The notes under the pieces were generated by a model. It did not search any database. It had not been told where the DNA came from and was given only the letters and a program-made list of their open reading frames with translations. Positions 39,608 to 42,115 of a stretch of DNA of 42,115 nt are shown here, one piece after another. Each line of letters starts with the position of its first letter. The stretch's first letter is position 1. A program made the translations under genes and the position numbers. The DNA is taken from assembly GCA_964417895.1 (NCBI GenBank), contig CAYQJS010000049.1, positions 1 through 42,115 on the forward strand. Reading direction: 5' to 3'. Source of the stretch: CAYQJS01 sp964417895 (lineage in GTDB: Bacteria > Chloroflexota > UBA6077 > SHYK01).

Positions 39608-40882
39608 ATGGCCGTGCGGTATGACACCGCGGTGATTGGGGGAGGGCTTGGCGGTCTGCTCGCCGGCGCTGTCGCGGCGAAGCACGGTCGGCGCGTCCTC
39701 CTGGTCGAACGCATGCCTTACCTGGGCGGGCGCTTCACCACAGTCCAGCAGGACGGCTGCGCCCTCACCACGGGCGCGCTCCACCTGGTCCCGCACGGGG
39801 TTGGCGGGCCGCTCGCATCGCTGCTCGCGGCTATAGGAGAGCCGCTTCGCGGAGTTCCCCGGACCGCAATCGCCTCCGCCTTCGCCGGTGGGCGCCACGT
39901 GGTGTGGCATACGCCTTTCGACGTCCTCGGGCTGCTGAGCCATCGGGGAAAGGCTGACCTGGTGAAGATGCTCGTCGAGCTGGGGGCAATGCGCCGACGC
40001 GCGGGCAACTTCCGGGACTGGGTCGAGACGCGCACATCCGATCCGACTTTGCGGCGGCTGTTCGAGCGCTTCACGCACTTCGCCCTTAGCATCCGCCCCG
40101 AGGAGGTGGCATACGGCGAGATGCGGGCCGTCCTGTGCAATGTCGCCCGCCACGGGCTCCCGTGCGCCCCGCTCGGGGGCTGCGCGGCGCTCGTCGAGCA
40201 GCTCGCCATTTACATCGCGGGGGCCGGGGGCTCGGTGCTAACCCACACCGTGGCGACGCGGCTCGTCTTGGGCGAGTCGGGTCGCGTCTGCGCGCTGAAG
40301 TACAAAGATCGGCGCAGCGGGCGCGAGGAGACCGCCGCGGTGCGACAGGTCATCTCCGACGCGGGACCGGGCGTCACGGCCGAGCTCCTCGGTCGGCGCG
40401 CTCCGGCCGCGCTGCGGGCCGCGGAAAGCACACCCAGGGCGCGCGGGCTGAAGCTTCACGTGCTGAGCGATCGCTCGCTGATCCCGCACAACGGCATCAT
40501 GTTCTGCCTCGACACGCAACGAATCAGCGGCATCGTGGAAGTGTCCCAGTCCGTGCCTTCCCTGGTCTCCCCCGGCATGCACATGCTCGATACGTTTCAG
40601 GTCCCCTTGAGCGACGACTTCGCCCTCGAGCGCCAGCTTGCCATCGAGGACCTTCGCTACGTACTCGGCGCGGATTTCGACCGCCATTGCCGGGTCGTGC
40701 GCGTCAGCTCGTTTCGCGGCGCCTGGCCGGTCAACCGGGCGGCGCAGGGCCAGGACAGCGGCGACCAGGAGCCTGTACCGGGGCTCATCATGGTGGGCGA
40801 TGCGTACAAACCCTCGGGCTACATGATGGCCGAGGGCGTCGCGGCGAGCGTACGCCGCATTGCCCCACTCCTCGCCCGGTAA
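39608..40882 (+). CDS. FAD-dependent oxidoreductase, phytoene desaturase/isomerase-like
   Basis: 424 residues. The N-terminal FAD-binding motif is TAVIGGGLGGLLAGAVAAKHG, followed by VERMPYLGGRFTTV. The C-terminal PGLIMVGDAYKPSGYMMAEGVAASV closes the FAD site, as in carotenoid desaturases and isomerases (CrtI/CrtISO group). The middle part is divergent and no carotenoid genes are near, so the substrate is unknown. The ATG at 39608 is chosen because the dinucleotide-binding strand starts seven codons later and AGGTG lies just upstream. It is divergent from the dienelactone hydrolase gene. Confidence 0.82.
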   Translation: MAVRYDTAVIGGGLGGLLAGAVAAKHGRRVLLVERMPYLGGRFTTVQQDGCALTTGALHLVPHGVGGPLASLLAAIGEPLRGVPRTAIASAFAGGRHVVWHTPFDVLGLLSHRGKADLVKMLVELGAMRRRAGNFRDWVETRTSDPTLRRLFERFTHFALSIRPEEVAYGEMRAVLCNVARHGLPCAPLGGCAALVEQLAIYIAGAGGSVLTHTVATRLVLGESGRVCALKYKDRRSGREETAAVRQVISDAGPGVTAELLGRRAPAALRAAESTPRARGLKLHVLSDRSLIPHNGIMFCLDTQRISGIVEVSQSVPSLVSPGMHMLDTFQVPLSDDFALERQLAIEDLRYVLGADFDRHCRVVRVSSFRGAWPVNRAAQGQDSGDQEPVPGLIMVGDAYKPSGYMMAEGVAASVRRIAPLLAR

Positions 40883-40910
40883 ACTCCGCTCGATTGGAGG
40901 TCGGAGCCCG

Positions 40911-41270
40911 ATGAAGGAGGGGCCAGAGGAGCTGCTCGCGCGGCAGCCGCCCGAGATCCAGCAACTGGTGGCGCGCCTACGAGAGGCGGTGCGGAACGCG
41001 CTGCCAGGAGCGGTGGAGGCGCAGCGACGCCCGATGGTGTTCGGCTATGGCAGGAGCAAGCGTATGGCGGATCTGCTGTTCGCCATCGTGCCGTATCGGG
41101 CGCACGTCAACCTGGAGCTCGCCGATGGGGCCGGACTGTCGGACCTCGAGCATCTCCTCGAAGGCTCGGGAAAGAGCATCCGCCACGTCAAGATTCGCAT
41201 GCCCGAGGACGTGGATAAGGCTGAGGTCCGCGCATTGATCCAGGCGCAGTTGGACATACGGGCGGGTTAG
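40911..41270 (+). CDS. DUF1801 (YdhG-like) small protein
   Basis: 119 residues from the ATG at 40911, preceded by GGAGGT at 9-base spacing. The layout matches DUF1801: an N-terminal helix (IQQLVARLREAVRNALPGA), then RPMVFGYG, a central FAIVPYRAHVNLELADG strand pair and a KSIRHVKIRMPEDVD segment near the end. The function of this family is unknown. It follows the flavoprotein gene by 28 bases in the same direction. Confidence 0.8.
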   Translation: MKEGPEELLARQPPEIQQLVARLREAVRNALPGAVEAQRRPMVFGYGRSKRMADLLFAIVPYRAHVNLELADGAGLSDLEHLLEGSGKSIRHVKIRMPEDVDKAEVRALIQAQLDIRAG

Positions 41271-41297
41271 GCAGGGGAAGCATTTTCGCTGCGCGGG

Positions 41298-41303
41298 TAT
41301 AAT
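41298..41303 (+). promoter_or_regulatory. -10 box of the ahcY transcript
   Basis: A perfect TATAAT lies 7 bases before the riboswitch's first stem, placing the transcript start near 41310. No convincing -35 is seen around 41275-41280. Confidence 0.6.
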
Positions 41304-41310
41304 CCCCGTA

Positions 41311-41379
41311 GCTGAGGAGCGTTGCGTCCGGCGGTGACTGCGCCACCGGTCAGGCTCAGCGAAATGAACGGCGCTCGCA
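41311..41379 (+). ncRNA. SAH (S-adenosylhomocysteine) riboswitch aptamer
   Basis: The conserved blocks GAGGAGCGTTGC (41314-41325), CAGGCTCAG (41351-41359) and AACGGCGCTCGC (41367-41378) are in the right order and spacing for the SAH riboswitch. Stem P1 pairs GCTGAG (41311-41316) with CTCAGC (41355-41360); P2 is the CCGG...CCGG hairpin between. The pseudoknot pairs GAGCG (41317-41321) with CGCTC (41372-41376). It lies between the promoter and ahcY, whose product breaks down SAH, as expected. Confidence 0.88.
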
Positions 41380-41408
41380 TCTCAATCGGTGCGGGCGCCT
41401 TCCTATTT
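41370..41408 (+). terminator. Terminator hairpin of the SAH riboswitch
   Basis: GGCGCTCGCATC (41370-41381) pairs with GGTGCGGGCGCC (41388-41399) over 12 positions, counting G-U pairs, with a 6-base loop, followed by TTCCTATTT. Its left arm contains the CGCTC used by the aptamer's pseudoknot, so the two folds exclude each other. SAH binding should prevent the hairpin and turn ahcY on. The T-run is weak, so control of elongation rather than full termination is possible. Confidence 0.72.
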
Positions 41409-41440
41409 GAGGGCCCCGAACAGAATGAAGGGAGCCCGCC

Positions 41441-42115
41441 ATGCACTCAACCGGCACGACAAACCAGGACTTCAGAGTCGCCGACCTATCCCTCGCCGAC
41501 TGGGGCCGCAAAGAGATCGCCATCGCCGAGTCCGAGATGCCGGCGCTCATGGCGATCCGCCAGGAGTACGCCGCGCACAAGCCGCTGAAGGGCGCGCGAA
41601 TCGCGGGATCGCTCCACATGACGATCCAGACCGCCGTTCTGATCGAGACGCTCGAGGCGCTTGGTGCGGAAGTGCGATGGGCATCGTGCAACATCTTCTC
41701 CACTCAGGACCACGCGGCGGCGGCGATCGCGGCTGGCGGCACGCCCGTCTTTGCTTTCAAGGGCGAGTCACTGAACGACTACTGGGATTTCACCCACCGG
41801 ATCTTCGAGTTTGGGGATCGGGGCCCGACGATGATCCTCGACGACGGGGGCGACGCCACGCTGCTCGTGCACCTGGGCATCGACGCAGCGAAGAACCCCT
41901 CCCTGTTGGAGAACGCTAAGAGCGAGGAGGAGCGCGCACTTTTCGCTTCCATCGGAAAGCGCAGTCCCGACTGGTACTCGCGGGTCGCCCGGGATATCAA
42001 GGGCGTGTCCGAAGAGACGACCACGGGGGTCCATCGCCTCTATGAGATGGACGAGGATGAGCGGCTGCTCTTTCCCGCGATCAACGTCAACGACTCAGTG
42101 ACCAAGTCCAAGTTC
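41441..42115 (+). CDS. ahcY: Adenosylhomocysteinase, N-terminal part (cut by window end)
   Basis: It hydrolyses SAH to adenosine and homocysteine, using bound NAD, and keeps methylation reactions going. The first 225 residues are present and the frame is open to the last base of the window. Family features: VADLSLADWGRKEIAIAESE at the N-terminus, ARIAGSLHMTIQTAVLIETL (signature 1), CNIFSTQDHAAAAI, MILDDGGDATLL, SEETTTGVHRLYEM, and INVNDSVTKSKF at the edge. GGAG lies about 8 bases before the ATG. The SAH riboswitch upstream gives product-linked control. Confidence 0.95.
   Translation, partial: MHSTGTTNQDFRVADLSLADWGRKEIAIAESEMPALMAIRQEYAAHKPLKGARIAGSLHMTIQTAVLIETLEALGAEVRWASCNIFSTQDHAAAAIAAGGTPVFAFKGESLNDYWDFTHRIFEFGDRGPTMILDDGGDATLLVHLGIDAAKNPSLLENAKSEEERALFASIGKRSPDWYSRVARDIKGVSEETTTGVHRLYEMDEDERLLFPAINVNDSVTKSKF

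Overview
The window is a GC-rich bacterial chromosome segment, tentatively Chloroflexota (SAR202/Dehalococcoidia- or Thermomicrobia-like). The assignment is inference. It rests on the gene mix (orphan peptide-type solute-binding lipoproteins, MmgE/PrpD, amidohydrolase, Rieske and VOC oxygenase-type genes, an ACT-DUF5612 protein otherwise familiar from archaea, PspC/LiaF-type proteins) and on heavy loading with short palindromic repeats of the TGTCAT...ATGACA and CCCTCCCC...GGGGAGGG kinds. No phage, plasmid or CRISPR locus is seen.

Layout. 1-5.4 kb holds a giant Lhr helicase gene carrying six in-frame blocks of repeat DNA. 5.4-6.1 kb is a vapBC toxin-antitoxin pair. 6.2-10.1 kb has an ornithine-cyclodeaminase-like enzyme, an amidohydrolase and an M24 peptidase-fold protein with an altered metal site. 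10.2-15.6 kb is a possible new system: a Thr-rich, Tat-signal collagen-like protein embedded among an HtrL/YibB-like protein, a predicted beta-propeller glyco-enzyme, a GT2-TPR glycosyltransferase and a GT25 glycosyltransferase, the family that contains procollagen galactosyltransferases. 15.6-19.6 kb has two paralogous VOC proteins, two paralogous GlcG/HbpS proteins and an orphan substrate-binding lipoprotein. 19.8-23.8 kb is housekeeping: tRNA-Gln(UUG), glmU, prs and a CNNM/CorC-type CBS membrane protein.

24-28.4 kb is an operon of two Rieske oxygenases plus a substrate-binding lipoprotein. It is followed by a decayed MazEF-type module with a frameshifted antitoxin and a toxin lacking its stop codon. 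29-34.4 kb has a cytosolic HtrA-like protease with a proline-rich insertion in its PDZ domain, a LuxR-type regulator with a degenerate receiver, ACT-DUF5612, a small basic protein, PspC and LiaF-like membrane proteins, and a Fur-family regulator. The regulator's promoter carries two TTGCAA-N5-TTGCAA-type palindromes; a third lies before the NiCoT nickel/cobalt permease gene, which points to a nickel (Nur-like) regulon. 35.4-41.3 kb holds a third orphan lipoprotein, MmgE/PrpD, a dienelactone hydrolase, a phytoene-desaturase-like flavoprotein and a DUF1801 protein. The window ends with an SAH riboswitch and overlapping terminator hairpin in front of ahcY, which is cut by the window edge.

Three themes stand out. 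First, repeat DNA shapes the proteins here: blocks inside lhr, a tail on glmU, and a roughly 170-180 bp TA-flanked element whose end forms the TAG stop of two unrelated genes. Second, there is a candidate collagen-glycosylation locus. Third, there are two well-supported cis-regulatory circuits (Nur boxes and the SAH riboswitch).
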